Below, in pieces: positions 53,173 through 63,701 of a DNA stretch of 64,000 nucleotides (position 1 is the stretch's first letter; every line of letters begins with the position of its first letter). The notes under the pieces are model-generated. The model did no database searches, was not told the origin of the DNA, and worked only from the letters and a program-made list of their open reading frames with translations. The DNA comes from Anaerolineae bacterium (GTDB lineage: Bacteria; Chloroflexota; Anaerolineae; Aggregatilineales; Phototrophicaceae): contig JAJEBE010000050.1 in the NCBI GenBank assembly GCA_022822545.1, positions 36,107 to 100,106 of the forward strand, in the 5' to 3' direction. The position numbers and the translations under genes were made by a program.

Positions 53173-54146
53173 TGGCGCTTCTTTCTATCGAGAACTTGAC
53201 CGTGGAGTTCAACACGCCATTCGGCGCGGTTTACGCGATCCGCGGTATAGATTTCACATTGCGAAAAGGCGAGATTCTCGGTCTGGTCGGCGAAACCGGC
53301 TGCGGCAAGTCCGTGACCGGACGCAGTATCATAGGGCTGCTGGATGACAACGCGCGGATTACCGCTGGCCGTATCCTCTTTGAAGATGTGGATCTGCTGC
53401 GCTTGTCCGACGCGGCGATGCACGAGGTCCGCGGCAATCGCATCGCCATGATCTTTCAGGATCCGGCTACCGCGCTGAACCCGCTCTTCACCATTGGGGC
53501 GCAGATAATGGATGTCCTGCGGGCGCACCGGCCTGCTAAGCGCGGCGACTTAAAAACCGACGCCATGAGTTTGTTTGCCGATGTCGGCTTGCCCGATCCG
53601 GCGCAGATGATGCACGTCTATCCCCATCAGCTCTCCGGTGGCCAGCAGCAGCGCGCCATGATCGCGCTTAGCCTCGCCGCTGAACCGGATGTCATCATCG
53701 CCGACGAGCCGACTACCGCGCTCGATGTGACGATTCAGGCGCAAATCCTCGACCTCTTGCGGGTGCTGCAGCGCGAGCGTTCGATAAGCGTCATCCTCAT
53801 CACGCATGACTTGGGCATTGTGGCCGAGACTTGCCAGCAGGTGGTCGTTCTCTATGCCGGACGCGTTGCCGAAAAAGGCGCGGTCGAGGCGATATTTGCC
53901 GCTCCGCAACATCCCTACACGCGCGGCTTGCTCGCGGCTCTGCCACGTCCCGGCAGCCGAGGCAGCGATCTACAGGTGATCGCCGGCGCTGTGCCCAGCG
54001 GCTTGGAGCGTATCGCCGGCTGCGCCTTTGCGCCCCGCTGCGAATACGTGATGGAAATATGCCGGGGGCAGCAACCGGCATTTAGTGACATCAAGCAGGC
54101 GCATCAATCCGCTTGTCATTTACATGAGACCTTCGCTGATGCCTGA
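53172..54146 (+). CDS. ABC transporter ATP-binding protein, DppD type
   Basis: The 324-residue ATPase has Walker A GETGCGKS, signature LSGGQQQR, Walker B DVIIADEPTTALD and the C-terminal oligopeptide-transporter extension with the cysteine cluster CAFAPRCEYVMEICRG. It powers import with DppF. The ATG shares its A with the TGA stop of the permease. Confidence 0.95.
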   Translation: MALLSIENLTVEFNTPFGAVYAIRGIDFTLRKGEILGLVGETGCGKSVTGRSIIGLLDDNARITAGRILFEDVDLLRLSDAAMHEVRGNRIAMIFQDPATALNPLFTIGAQIMDVLRAHRPAKRGDLKTDAMSLFADVGLPDPAQMMHVYPHQLSGGQQQRAMIALSLAAEPDVIIADEPTTALDVTIQAQILDLLRVLQRERSISVILITHDLGIVAETCQQVVVLYAGRVAEKGAVEAIFAAPQHPYTRGLLAALPRPGSRGSDLQVIAGAVPSGLERIAGCAFAPRCEYVMEICRGQQPAFSDIKQAHQSACHLHETFADA

Positions 54147-55116
54147 GCCTTTGCTCCGAGTGGATGACCTGTCAATGGTCTATCAGCGCCGCGCGGGCTT
54201 GTTGGGGCGCCGCGCGCAGCAAATCCGAGCCTTGAATGGCGTCAGTTTCAGCCTCGGCGCCGGCGAAACGCTTGGCATCGTTGGCGAATCCGGCTGCGGC
54301 AAGAGTACGCTCGCTCGCTGTATCTTGCGCCTGCTGCGCCCAAGCGGCGGCCGCATACGATTCGACGGCGACGATCTGCTCGCGCTGCCCGACGAAGGCA
54401 TGCGGGTAATGCGGCAGCGCATGCAGATGGTCTTGCAGAATCCCTTCTCCTCACTGAATCCCCGTCTAAGCGGTTTTGAACTGGTAGCGGAACCCTTGAG
54501 AACACACACCGCGATGTCGCGGATGGAGATGGCCGACCGCGTGGCTTCGCTGCTCGCCGAAGTCGGTCTTGGGGTCGAGTTCATGTCGCGGCATCCGCAT
54601 CAACTCAGCGGCGGACAGGCGCAGCGGACCGCTCTGGCGCGGGCGCTCGCGCTGAATCCGGACTTCATCATCCTTGACGAGCCGACATCGGCCCTGGACG
54701 TCTCGGTGCAAGCGCAGATTATCAATTTGCTCTTGGGCCTGCAGCGACAGCGCGGCTTGACTTACCTTTTTATCACGCATGACCTGAGCGTCGTGCAGCA
54801 TATCAGCGACCGCATCGCCGTGATGTACCTGGGCAAAATCGTCGAAGAGACGAGCAGCGAAGCTATCTTCGCCAACCCGCAGCATCCTTATACGCAGGCG
54901 CTGCTGTCATCAACGCCTGTGCCGGACCCGGCGGCCGATCGGCAGCGCACCATCTTGCCCGGCGCCGTGCCAAGCGCCGCCAATCCACCCTCCGGCTGCG
55001 CTTTTCATACGCGCTGTCCTCAGGCGATGGATATTTGCCGGGCGCAGTATCCGGCTGCTCGTTTTGTTGCGAGAAGCCATCGGGTAAGCTGCCATCTGTA
55101 TGACGAAAGCGCATGA
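54139..55116 (+). CDS. ABC transporter ATP-binding protein, DppF type
   Basis: The 325-residue ATPase has Walker A GESGCGKS, LSGGQAQR, DFIILDEPTSALD and the extension CAFHTRCPQAMDICR. ATG 54139 overlaps the DppD stop by eight bases; ATG 54124 is possible. It completes a five-gene peptide-type importer. Confidence 0.95.
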   Translation: MPEPLLRVDDLSMVYQRRAGLLGRRAQQIRALNGVSFSLGAGETLGIVGESGCGKSTLARCILRLLRPSGGRIRFDGDDLLALPDEGMRVMRQRMQMVLQNPFSSLNPRLSGFELVAEPLRTHTAMSRMEMADRVASLLAEVGLGVEFMSRHPHQLSGGQAQRTALARALALNPDFIILDEPTSALDVSVQAQIINLLLGLQRQRGLTYLFITHDLSVVQHISDRIAVMYLGKIVEETSSEAIFANPQHPYTQALLSSTPVPDPAADRQRTILPGAVPSAANPPSGCAFHTRCPQAMDICRAQYPAARFVARSHRVSCHLYDESA

Positions 55117-55173
55117 CCGCGCTCGCTCCGCGGCGAATGCATTATTGGAATCGATAAACGAGGAATAACTTGC

Positions 55174-57213
55174 ATGACGCGAAAGAGGCTGGCAATTGAT
55201 GTAGGCGGCACCTTTGTCGACTTTGTCTTGCTTGACGAAGAAACGGGCGATATCAAGATCGAGAAAGCGCCTTCATCGGGTTTGCTGGAGCAGCGCTTCT
55301 TCGAGGGTATTGACAGCCTGACACTCGATCTAAAATCGCTTCAGGCGATCATCCACGGATCGACCTTGGTGATTAACACGATCGTGCAAGAGAAAGGCGC
55401 CCGCATCGGCCTGATCACGACCAAGGGATTCCGCGATGTGCTTGAACTGGGTCGGGGCAACCGCGAAGAAATCTACAACTTGTTCTATTCGCCGCCGCCG
55501 CCGCTCATTGAGCGCTACTTGCGTCTTGAGGTTAGCGAGCGCCTGGATGCGAAGGGCGAGGTCGTCACGCCCCTGGACGAAGATGAGGCGCGCGCCGCTA
55601 TCCGGCAATTGAAGGCGGAAGGCGTCGACGGCATCGCCATCATATTCCTGCATTCATACATGAACCCGGCGCATGAAGAACGAATGCGCGCGCTGGTAAA
55701 AGAGGAGTTTCCCGCGGCTGCGGCGACGATCTCATCCGAGATTTGTCGCGAATGGCGGGAATTCGAACGGACATCGACGACCGTTCTCAACGTCTACACA
55801 AAACCGAAACTGGCGCAATACTTGTCGTCGCTGGAAAATGAACTCAGGCGGCGTCAATTCGGCGGCAATTTGAGCATCATGCAGTCCTCCGGCGGCATCA
55901 CATCGCTGCGCGCGGCCCAGGAAGGTCCGATCCGCACGACAGTCTCGGGGCCGGCCGGCGGCGTCATCGGCGTGGCCGCTTTGGGTGAACGCCTGAGCGA
56001 GCATAATCTGGTCGCTGCTGATGTCGGCGGCACGACCTTTGATGTGGCGCTGGTCAGCAACGGGCAACCCCTGGAGCAAACCGAGCATCGCATCAATCGG
56101 CGGCCGGTCTTGCAGCCGACCATCGATATCGTCTCCATCGGCGCTGGCGGCGGCAGTATCGCCTGGATTGACGATGCGGGTGGCTTGCATATCGGGCCGC
56201 AAAGCGTTGAAGCCGATCCCGGCCCGGCCTGTTACGGACTCGGCGGGACGCAAGCGACCGTCACGGATGCGCAGCTCGTCCTGGGTTATCTCGATCCTGC
56301 ATACTATCTCGGCGAGCGAATGCGCCTGGACCGCGACAAAGCCGAGGCCGCTATTCAGGAAGACATCGCGGAGCCGCTTGGGTTGAGTCTCATCGACGCC
56401 GCGGCCGGCATCGTGCACCTCGCGAATATGAACATGGCCTACGCCATCCGCAACATCACAATCGAGCGCGGGCACGATCCGCGCCGATTCTCGCTGGTTT
56501 GTTATGGCGGCGGCGGCGGCTTGTTTGCCGGCTTCCTGCTCAATGAGCTTGAGGCGGCTTCCGCCATTGTGCCGCTGAATCCAGCGACATTTTCCGCCTG
56601 GGGTTTGCTCAATGCCGATTTTCGCGAAGACGATGTTCGCACCTTCCTGCGCCCCTTCGCCGATGTGACGGCCGAGATGCTCAAAAGCGAACTGGACGCG
56701 CTTGAACGCGATGTTCGCAGCCGCTTCGCCGATTATGGCATCGCCCCCGCGCAAACTGCCGCACAGTTTCACGCCGCCATGCGTTATCACGGCCAGGAGC
56801 ATACCGTCAAGGTGCCGGTCATTTCGACCGACTTCGCCGCCGACCTGCTTTCCTTGAGGGGGCGCCTCGATGCCCTCCATCAGAGAGCTTATGCGCTATC
56901 GCTGCCGGATTCCGCCGCCGAGATCGTCAATATACAGGTGTCAATACTGGGCATCACGGCCAAGCCAACCTTGAAGCGATTCGCGCCGTCCGCGGAGGGC
57001 GCGTCGCTAAAGGGTAGTCGCTCCATAACGATCCGGGATTTCGGCAGAGGCATCAATGCGGCGGTTTACAACCGGGACCACCTGGAGGCGGGCAGCGGAG
57101 TTCAGGGCGCGGCGATCATTGAAGAGTGGACATCGACCATTCTTGTCCTGCCCGGTCAAGCAGCGACGGCAGATGCATTTGGCAATCTAATCATCAAGCG
57201 AGTGGAATCATGA
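55174..57213 (+). CDS. hyuA: Hydantoinase/5-oxoprolinase family subunit A
   Basis: The 679-residue protein has two actin-like ATPase motifs, AIDVGGTFVDFVLLDEE at the start and AADVGGTTFDVAL at 289-301, plus HGSTLVINTIVQEKG and the C-terminal Hydantoinase_A_C region. With subunit B it hydrolyses N-methylhydantoin, hydantoin or 5-oxoproline rings using ATP. GAGGAAT precedes the ATG. It starts 58 bases after the importer's last ATPase gene, so transport and hydrolysis are likely co-regulated. Confidence 0.93.
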   Translation: MTRKRLAIDVGGTFVDFVLLDEETGDIKIEKAPSSGLLEQRFFEGIDSLTLDLKSLQAIIHGSTLVINTIVQEKGARIGLITTKGFRDVLELGRGNREEIYNLFYSPPPPLIERYLRLEVSERLDAKGEVVTPLDEDEARAAIRQLKAEGVDGIAIIFLHSYMNPAHEERMRALVKEEFPAAAATISSEICREWREFERTSTTVLNVYTKPKLAQYLSSLENELRRRQFGGNLSIMQSSGGITSLRAAQEGPIRTTVSGPAGGVIGVAALGERLSEHNLVAADVGGTTFDVALVSNGQPLEQTEHRINRRPVLQPTIDIVSIGAGGGSIAWIDDAGGLHIGPQSVEADPGPACYGLGGTQATVTDAQLVLGYLDPAYYLGERMRLDRDKAEAAIQEDIAEPLGLSLIDAAAGIVHLANMNMAYAIRNITIERGHDPRRFSLVCYGGGGGLFAGFLLNELEAASAIVPLNPATFSAWGLLNADFREDDVRTFLRPFADVTAEMLKSELDALERDVRSRFADYGIAPAQTAAQFHAAMRYHGQEHTVKVPVISTDFAADLLSLRGRLDALHQRAYALSLPDSAAEIVNIQVSILGITAKPTLKRFAPSAEGASLKGSRSITIRDFGRGINAAVYNRDHLEAGSGVQGAAIIEEWTSTILVLPGQAATADAFGNLIIKRVES

Positions 57214-58862
57214 GCAAAGTCGATCCGATCACCGCACAAGTCATCCGCAACGCCCTGAAAGCCGCCGCTGACGAGATGATGATCAGCCTCATCAAGACGG
57301 CGCACAATCCGCTGATATACGAAGTTCAGGACTTCGGCCTGGCGATCACCAATCACCGCGGCCAAATGCTGGCGGAAGGCTCCGGTCTGCCCGGTTTCAT
57401 GGGCTGCCTCGGGCCCACCGTGCAAAGCGGTCTCCGCGAGCTCGGGAGCGATGGATTTGCCGAAGGCGATATCCTGCTGGCGAATGAGCCATACGAGACC
57501 GGCACCCATATCAGCGATACAGCCGTCTACATGCCCATCTTCTTTGAGGGCGAGCTGGTCGCATTCTCCGCGCTGATGGCGCATTGGGCCGATATCGGCG
57601 GGAAGACGCCGGGCGGTTGGTGTCCCGATACCACCGATATCCACCAGGAAGGCCTCATCTTCTTCCACGACAAACTTTATGAAGCCGGAAAACTGAATCG
57701 GACCTTCCTGCGCTTCATCTTAAAGAACGTCCGCTTTCCCGAGTTGGTGCATGGCGATCTGAACGCGATGGTCGCCGCTTGCCGCACCGGCGCTGTACGT
57801 TACATCGCGCTTTGCGAACGTTACGGCGCTGCTGCCATCCAGGGCGCGATGGAGCAGGTTTTCGATCAATCCGAGCGGATGATGCGCGCCAAGATCAGCG
57901 AGATCCCCGATGGCTCCTACTCGGCCAGTATCATGATGGATCACGACGGCGTCGAACTCGATAAACCCTACAGGCTGGCGGTGACAGTAACCGTGCGCGG
58001 CGATGAGATGAACATCGATTGGACGGGCACGGCGGATACGGTGAAGGGACCGACGAATCATCCCTTCGTCGGCACAACCGCCATGGCGCAGACCGTGCTC
58101 AAGTCTCTGACCATGCCCTTCGATCCGATGAATCATGGCCATCTGCGCCCGTTAACCGTGACGGCGCCGGACAATACTGCCGTCAGTCCGCTGTATCCCG
58201 CCGCGACCGATTCCTACGGATACGTCGGCGAAATGGTTATTCATCTCATCGTCAAGGCGCTCTCCCAGGCGATACCGCTGCGCTGCCCGGCTTGCACCTA
58301 CCAGATGTTCGGTGGCGCCATCTATCGTATGGATCCCCGTCATGGCGAGCCCTTCATCTATATCGATCCGCTAGCGGGCGGCGGCGGCGCTTTCCCCCAT
58401 GCCGATGGACCCAGCGGGCTCATCTTTGTCGGCGACGGCAATGCGCCAAACACGCCAACCGAAGTCATCGAAGGGCGATATCCTTTGCGAGTCCTGCGCC
58501 ATACCTTGAATCTCAAGGGCGCGGGCAAAGGCAAGTATCGCGGCGGCTTCGGCGTGACCCGCGAATATCAGATGCTGGAAGACAATATCCTCATCCAGAC
58601 CATGAACGAGAATACCATCGAGACGCCTTGGGGGCTTTACGGGGGCGAGGACGCCGGCGTCAGCGAGCTCAAAGCCTGGACCGGCAGCGATCGCGAGCGG
58701 ATCATACGCGGGCGCGTCTACTTCTTCGGGCCCTTCAACAAAGGCGACATCATCACGCAGAGTTCGGCCGGCGGCGGGGGCTGGGGCGACCCGAGCGAGC
58801 GCGACCCGGCCTTGATTGAGTACGACCGGCGCAATGGCTACATCCAGCCGGACAGCCAATAG
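57210..58862 (+). CDS. hyuB: Hydantoinase/5-oxoprolinase family subunit B
   Basis: The 550-residue subunit shows DPITAQVIRNALKAAADEM, LPGFMGCLGPTV, ANEPYETGTHISD, and GGGGWGDPSERDP at the C-terminus, typical of HyuB. It pairs with HyuA in ATP-dependent ring opening. ATG 57210 overlaps the hyuA stop by four bases. It ends 12 bases before the convergent ComM-like gene. Confidence 0.93.
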   Translation: MSKVDPITAQVIRNALKAAADEMMISLIKTAHNPLIYEVQDFGLAITNHRGQMLAEGSGLPGFMGCLGPTVQSGLRELGSDGFAEGDILLANEPYETGTHISDTAVYMPIFFEGELVAFSALMAHWADIGGKTPGGWCPDTTDIHQEGLIFFHDKLYEAGKLNRTFLRFILKNVRFPELVHGDLNAMVAACRTGAVRYIALCERYGAAAIQGAMEQVFDQSERMMRAKISEIPDGSYSASIMMDHDGVELDKPYRLAVTVTVRGDEMNIDWTGTADTVKGPTNHPFVGTTAMAQTVLKSLTMPFDPMNHGHLRPLTVTAPDNTAVSPLYPAATDSYGYVGEMVIHLIVKALSQAIPLRCPACTYQMFGGAIYRMDPRHGEPFIYIDPLAGGGGAFPHADGPSGLIFVGDGNAPNTPTEVIEGRYPLRVLRHTLNLKGAGKGKYRGGFGVTREYQMLEDNILIQTMNENTIETPWGLYGGEDAGVSELKAWTGSDRERIIRGRVYFFGPFNKGDIITQSSAGGGGWGDPSERDPALIEYDRRNGYIQPDSQ

Positions 58863-58873
58863 CGCATCCCCGC

Positions 58874-60409
58874 CTAGTCGATTTTCGGGCGATACTGCAA
58901 GGCTTCGGCAACGTGCGGAACCGCAATCTCGTCGGCGCCATCCAGATCGGCGATTGTGCGGCTCAGCTTGAGGACCCGATGATAGCTGCGCGCGCTCAGT
59001 TGCAAACGGCGCACCGAGAGGGTGAGAATCTGCCTGGCTTCTTCGCTCAATACGCAGAAATCGTCGATCTCGCCGACAGTCATATCCGCGTTGGCGAAGA
59101 GTCCGGGATGCTCCGCGAAACGCTCGATCTGCCGTTCGCGAGCGAGCTCAACCCGGTTACGGATATCGAGTGAACTCTCCGCCCGCTTTCCCGAAAGCAG
59201 TTTATCGAAATCGACCATCGGCACATCGACATGAATATCGATGCGGTCGAGGATCGGTCCCGATATCCGCGATTGATAGCGCTGTATCTGATTCGGCGTG
59301 CAATTGCAGGAGTGTTGGGGATCGCCATAGAAGCCGCAGGGGCAGGGGTTGCGCGCGCCTGCGAGCAAAAAGTTCGCCGGGAACGTGATGCTGCCTCTGG
59401 CGCGGCTAATGGTCACAATCTTGTCTTCGATCGGCTGCCGCAGCACCTCAAGGACCTTGCTGGAGTGCTCGTTGATCTCATCCAAAAAGAGCACGCCGCG
59501 GTGCGCCAGGCTGATTTCACCCGGCTTGGGAATCGAGCCGCCTCCCACCAACCCCACCTGCGAAATGGTGTGATGCGGGGCGCGGAAGGGTCGCCGCCGC
59601 ACCAGTGGCTCATCGGAGGAAAGCATATCGACGATCGAATAAATGCGCGTCACTTCGAGCGCTTCTTGTGTGGTCAGGGATGGCAATATGCCGGCCAGCG
59701 CCCGTGCTTGCAGACTCTTTCCAGCGCCCGGCGGTCCTGACATCAAAATATTGTGATTGCCGGCCGCGGCCACTTCCAAGGCGCGCTTGACATGTTCCTG
59801 CCCGCGAATGTCGGCGAAGTCGATTTGACCGTCTTCCAAAGTAGCGTCGCGCCTATCCTCCGGGCTATCCGGCTGAAACGGGCTTATGGGATTGAGTTGG
59901 TAAAGGTGCTCCACCAATTGGCCGAGCGAGCGCAGCGCTATCACGGAAATGTCCTGGACCAGCGCGGCTTCGGCGGCATCGTCATCCGGCACATACACTG
60001 TATCAAAACCTTGCTGCATAGCCGTGTAAACCATCGGCAGCACACCCTTCACATGGCGGATGCCGCCGTCCAGCGAAAGCTCGCCGATGAACATAGCGTT
60101 ATCCAGCGTATGCAGCGGAATCTGATCGGTCGCGGCCAGCGCGCCGATGGCGATCGCCAGGTCGTAAGACGGGCCATGTTTGTGAATATCGGCGGGCGAG
60201 AGATTGACGACGTATGCTTTGTTCGGGAAGCGCAAGCCGCTGTTTCGGATGGCGGAGCGGGCGCGTTCTTTGCTCTCGCGGACGGCCGCGCCGGGCAAGC
60301 CAACGAGGTTGAAACTCGGCAGATGCGCGCGCGGATTGAAGTCCGTTTGCACTTCGACGATATGGCCGTCAAGCCCGATGACGGCGCAGGTGTTGACGAT
60401 GGCTAGCAT
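58874..60409 (-). CDS. comM: YifB/ComM-like Mg-chelatase-type AAA protein
   Basis: The 511-residue protein has the N-terminal ChlI domain (VEVQTDFNPRAHLPSFNLVGLPG), Walker A GPPGAGKS near residue 227, Walker B LFLDEINEHSS and the C-terminal Mg_chelatase_C domain with the CPCGFYGDP zinc-like motif. ComM is a hexameric helicase that extends heteroduplex during natural transformation. Together with comF it hints at DNA uptake capacity. Walker B reads DEINE instead of the usual DELPE. Confidence 0.94.
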   Translation of the reverse strand: MLAIVNTCAVIGLDGHIVEVQTDFNPRAHLPSFNLVGLPGAAVRESKERARSAIRNSGLRFPNKAYVVNLSPADIHKHGPSYDLAIAIGALAATDQIPLHTLDNAMFIGELSLDGGIRHVKGVLPMVYTAMQQGFDTVYVPDDDAAEAALVQDISVIALRSLGQLVEHLYQLNPISPFQPDSPEDRRDATLEDGQIDFADIRGQEHVKRALEVAAAGNHNILMSGPPGAGKSLQARALAGILPSLTTQEALEVTRIYSIVDMLSSDEPLVRRRPFRAPHHTISQVGLVGGGSIPKPGEISLAHRGVLFLDEINEHSSKVLEVLRQPIEDKIVTISRARGSITFPANFLLAGARNPCPCGFYGDPQHSCNCTPNQIQRYQSRISGPILDRIDIHVDVPMVDFDKLLSGKRAESSLDIRNRVELARERQIERFAEHPGLFANADMTVGEIDDFCVLSEEARQILTLSVRRLQLSARSYHRVLKLSRTIADLDGADEIAVPHVAEALQYRPKID

Positions 60410-60480
60410 GGGAACTCCAAGGGTAACTGGAAAGCAACGCCGATACTACAATCTAAGGGAAAGAAAATCACGCTTAGATC

Positions 60481-60987
60481 TTACATTTTCTCGCTTATTG
60501 TTGCCCCCCGCAAATAGGGAATTATCCCGCCCGCCGCAACGATCTCCCGCACCTGCGCCGGCAGGGCGGGAAAACTGAAGACCTCGCCCGCGACATGTAG
60601 CTGATTCTCAGCCAGGTCAATCTCAATCAGCGCGCCCGTCTCAACCGAGTCGGCAAGCTCCGCGCACTCGATGACGAGCAGCCCGTTGTTGATGGCATTG
60701 CGATAATAAATCCGGGCGAAGCTGCTCGCGATGACAGCGCGCACTCCCGCCGCGACTAGACAAGTCACTGCCTGCTCGCGACTGCTGCCATTGCCCCAGT
60801 TGCGCCCAGCCACGATCACATCGCCCGGCCGGACGCCATCCGCAAAGCCCGGGTCCAGATCTTCAAGCGCGTGACGCGCCAATTCTTCCGGGTCCTGACT
60901 CACGGTGTAGGTATACTTGCCCGGAAAAATAACATCGGTATTCACATTATCGCCGTATTTCCAGACGCGATGCGCGGTCCTCGTCAT
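60481..60987 (-). CDS. Aconitase-superfamily small subunit (LeuD/homoaconitase type)
   Basis: The 168-residue swivel domain shows [18 protein letters not shown] (11-28), [14 protein letters not shown] and [15 protein letters not shown]. It pairs with the large subunit encoded just upstream (14-base gap) in isomerising a hydroxy-tricarboxylic or dicarboxylic acid. The specificity loop is Y25-T-Y-T28, unlike the published YLRT of archaeal homoaconitase or YLVY of isopropylmalate isomerase, so the substrate is unclear. ATG 60987 is chosen; the frame is open to 61137, overlapping the large subunit. Confidence 0.9.
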   Translation of the reverse strand: MTRTAHRVWKYGDNVNTDVIFPGKYTYTVSQDPEELARHALEDLDPGFADGVRPGDVIVAGRNWGNGSSREQAVTCLVAAGVRAVIASSFARIYYRNAINNGLLVIECAELADSVETGALIEIDLAENQLHVAGEVFSFPALPAQVREIVAAGGIIPYLRGATISEKM

Positions 60988-61001
60988 GACGCTGCTCCGA
61001 C

Positions 61002-62315
61002 TCAAACCAGATCGGCCGGATGGATAAGCCGGCCCGCCACACAACTTGCCGCCACCACCGCCGGATTCGCCAGGTATATCTCGGCATCGCGCTCGCCCAT
61101 GCGCCCGCGAAAATTCCGGTTGGCGCTGCTGATGCAAACTTCGCCCGGCGCCAAAACGCCCATGTGATTGCCCATGCAGGGCCCGCAGCCCGGCGTCCCG
61201 ATGGTCGCGCCCGCATCAACAAGGTCAGCGATGTAACCCGCGGCGGCGGCGTCACGCAGCACCATTGACGAAGCCGGAATGACCAGCAAGCGCGCCTTGA
61301 GTTGCTTCCCCCGCGCGATAGCGGCCGCGCTGGCGATATCTTCCAGCCGACCGTTGGTGCAGGTGCCGATGAAACCGACATCGACAGGCCTGCGCGCCAG
61401 CGACGAAAGCGGTCTTGCGTTGTCCACCGTATGCGGGCAGGACACCATCGGCTCAATCTCGCCCAAATCGAGTTCATGCTCAATGGCGTACTTGGCATCG
61501 CTAGCGGGATACAGCGCCTGATCGCGGAAAAAGTCCAGGCGCGCTTGACTGTCTTCCGGGCGCGTCCGTTCGAGCGTCTCGCTTAACCACGACCAGGTAA
61601 CCTCATCAGGCGCCATGCAGGCGTTCTTGGCGCCCATCTCCGCCATCATATTGGTCAAGACCGCGCGGGAATCCGGCGTCAAGCGAGCCAGGCCGTCGCC
61701 GGCGAACTCGACCGCCATATACGCAGCGCCCTCGGACGACAGCCGGCCAATCAGGTTTATCGTCACATCCTTCGCCGTCACGCCCGTTTCCAGGCTGCCG
61801 CTTATAGTGACGCGCATCGTGTCAGGGACGCGCAGCCACAACTGCCCGGTCGCCCAAAGCGCCGCTGCCTCGCTGCGTCCGATGCCCGCGCCAAACGCGC
61901 CCAGCCAGCCATAATGAGGGCTATGGCTATCCGCCCCCAGCAGAGTCATGCCGGGACCAATGACACCTTCTTCGCAGAGCACCTGATGGCAGATTCCGCG
62001 TCCCACTTCGAAGAAATTGCCGATGCCATGTTCGCGGACGAATTGCCGGATCTCGGTGTGATTACGCGCATGTTTCGCTGTCGGCGGCGGCGCGGCATGA
62101 TCCAGCGTGATCGCCAGCCGGTCGGGATATTTCACTGTTCCCGCGGGCAGTTGCCGGAAAATCGTCGCGATCGCGGCGGTATTGTCGTGGCTGAGCACGA
62201 CATCCGGCTCGACAATAACGATCTCGCCCGGTTGGACACTGTCGCGTCCGCTGGCTCTGGCCAATAGTTTTTCGGTTAAGGTCATCGACATGTTTGCGGA
62301 TTCCGGTTTGAACAT
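61002..62315 (-). CDS. Aconitase-superfamily large subunit (LeuC/homoaconitase type)
   Basis: The 437-residue protein carries the [4Fe-4S] cysteines in [12 protein letters not shown] and [12 protein letters not shown] and the motifs [29 protein letters not shown] and [12 protein letters not shown]. It follows the archaeal-type LeuC/homoaconitase split. ATG 62315 has AGGG upstream; ATG 62291 matches the usual family start [13 protein letters not shown] and is equally possible. With the HCS-like gene at 63698 it may form homoaconitase, though isopropylmalate isomerase is not excluded. Confidence 0.9.
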   Translation of the reverse strand: MFKPESANMSMTLTEKLLARASGRDSVQPGEIVIVEPDVVLSHDNTAAIATIFRQLPAGTVKYPDRLAITLDHAAPPPTAKHARNHTEIRQFVREHGIGNFFEVGRGICHQVLCEEGVIGPGMTLLGADSHSPHYGWLGAFGAGIGRSEAAALWATGQLWLRVPDTMRVTISGSLETGVTAKDVTINLIGRLSSEGAAYMAVEFAGDGLARLTPDSRAVLTNMMAEMGAKNACMAPDEVTWSWLSETLERTRPEDSQARLDFFRDQALYPASDAKYAIEHELDLGEIEPMVSCPHTVDNARPLSSLARRPVDVGFIGTCTNGRLEDIASAAAIARGKQLKARLLVIPASSMVLRDAAAAGYIADLVDAGATIGTPGCGPCMGNHMGVLAPGEVCISSANRNFRGRMGERDAEIYLANPAVVAASCVAGRLIHPADLV

Positions 62316-62368
62316 CGACGCCCTGTCGCTAGCGAAATTGGGCGGGGGGATGACGGCGGGTTCCTATC

Positions 62369-62395
62369 TTGGCAAAGCCAATTCTCTGATAAAAT
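62369..62395 (+). promoter_or_regulatory. Putative promoter for the MFS gene
   Basis: TTGGCA (62369-62374) and TAAAAT (62390-62395) are 15 bases apart. If used, the start codon at 62394 would be too early, favouring ATG 62427. Confidence 0.4.
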
Positions 62396-62426
62396 GGCGC
62401 TTTGGCATCCGGCCGTGAACAAGAAC

Positions 62427-63701
62427 GACATGTTGACACCTGATCATAACAGCAAGCTTCGTCACAATGCCGCGGTGAACATTCTGGATGGCGCTTTCTT
62501 CGGCTTTGGCATCATGGGTTTAGCCTCCTATGTTACCATAATCCCGCTCTTCCTGTCGTACTTGACCGACTCGACCGCCCTCATCGGTTTTGTCGCCGCC
62601 CTCTTTCATATCGGCTGGCAAGTCCCGCAATTGCTGACCTCCAGTTATGTCGCCGGCTTGAGCCGCTTCAAACCGATGGTGCTGGCGACGACTCTCTTTG
62701 AACGATTGCCATACTTCGGCCTGGCCTTGGTCGCCCTCGCCCTGCCCACGATCGGCGCCGACGCCGCGCTCATCCTGACCCTGATTCTGCTCGCTGTGCA
62801 GTCGCTCGGCGGCGGCTTCACCGGCACGCCTTGGCAGAGCATGATCAGCAAGATCATGCCCGCCCATCGGCTGGGCGCTTTTTTCGGCGTACAATCGGCC
62901 AGCGTGAATCTCTTTGGCGCCGGCGGCGCGCTCCTCGCCAGCGTGATCCTCGAGCGACTTGAGTATCCGATCAGCTTTTCGCTCCTCTACTTCGTGACTG
63001 GCGCCAGCTTGGTTCTCTCATTTCTATTTCTCGCCTGGACTTACGAATCCAAGAGCGCGCCTGCCGATGTCGTCGAGCGTTTGAATTGGCGCGCCTTTGG
63101 TCGACGTCTGCGCCAGATCTTGATCGCCAATGGCAATTTCCGCTGGTTCCTCGTCGCCCGTAGCTTGACCTCGCTCAGTCTGACCGTGATCTCGTTCTAC
63201 ACCATCTTCGGCATCCGCCGCTTCGATATGTCGCCGGAACTCGTCGGTATCATGACCAGCGTCTTGCTCCTGTCAAACACCTTGAGCAGCGCCGTCGTCG
63301 GCTGGATCGGCGACCGCTGGGGGCATCGCCGTGTGCTGATCATGGCCAATTTTCTGACCGTTCTCGCGATTGTGATTGCGCTGACGGCGACGGATGTCTT
63401 CTGGTTCTACGCGGTCTTCGCCCTGACCGGCATCGTCAACGCCACGCAATGGACGACGATAATGACGATAACGGTGCAGTTCTGTTCAGTAGCCGAGCGC
63501 CCGTTTTACATCGGCATGGCCAATACCTTGGTCGCGCCGGTGACGGTATTCGCGCCGATCATCGGCGGCTGGCTGGTCGACGCCGCCAGCTTCGAACTGA
63601 CCTTCGGCATCTTCGCCCTGGCCGGCCTGCTCTCAATTCTGGTCTTTATTTTCCCCATGGAAGAACCGCGCGGCATCGCCAAAATCGCGACGGCGGATTA
63701 A
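62427..63701 (+). CDS. Major facilitator superfamily transporter
   Basis: The product of about 424 residues has 12 hydrophobic segments and the MFS loop motif GDRWGHRRVLIMAN between helices 8 and 9, plus GTPWQSMISKIMPAHRLGAFFG in the first half. It should export or import a small molecule. ATG 62427 is chosen from the promoter position; ATG 62394 is open too. It sits divergently beside the aconitase-family genes and its stop overlaps the HCS-like stop (TTAA). Substrate unknown. Confidence 0.85.
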   Translation, partial: DMLTPDHNSKLRHNAAVNILDGAFFGFGIMGLASYVTIIPLFLSYLTDSTALIGFVAALFHIGWQVPQLLTSSYVAGLSRFKPMVLATTLFERLPYFGLALVALALPTIGADAALILTLILLAVQSLGGGFTGTPWQSMISKIMPAHRLGAFFGVQSASVNLFGAGGALLASVILERLEYPISFSLLYFVTGASLVLSFLFLAWTYESKSAPADVVERLNWRAFGRRLRQILIANGNFRWFLVARSLTSLSLTVISFYTIFGIRRFDMSPELVGIMTSVLLLSNTLSSAVVGWIGDRWGHRRVLIMANFLTVLAIVIALTATDVFWFYAVFALTGIVNATQWTTIMTITVQFCSVAERPFYIGMANTLVAPVTVFAPIIGGWLVDAASFELTFGIFALAGLLSILVFIFPMEEPRGIAKIATAD

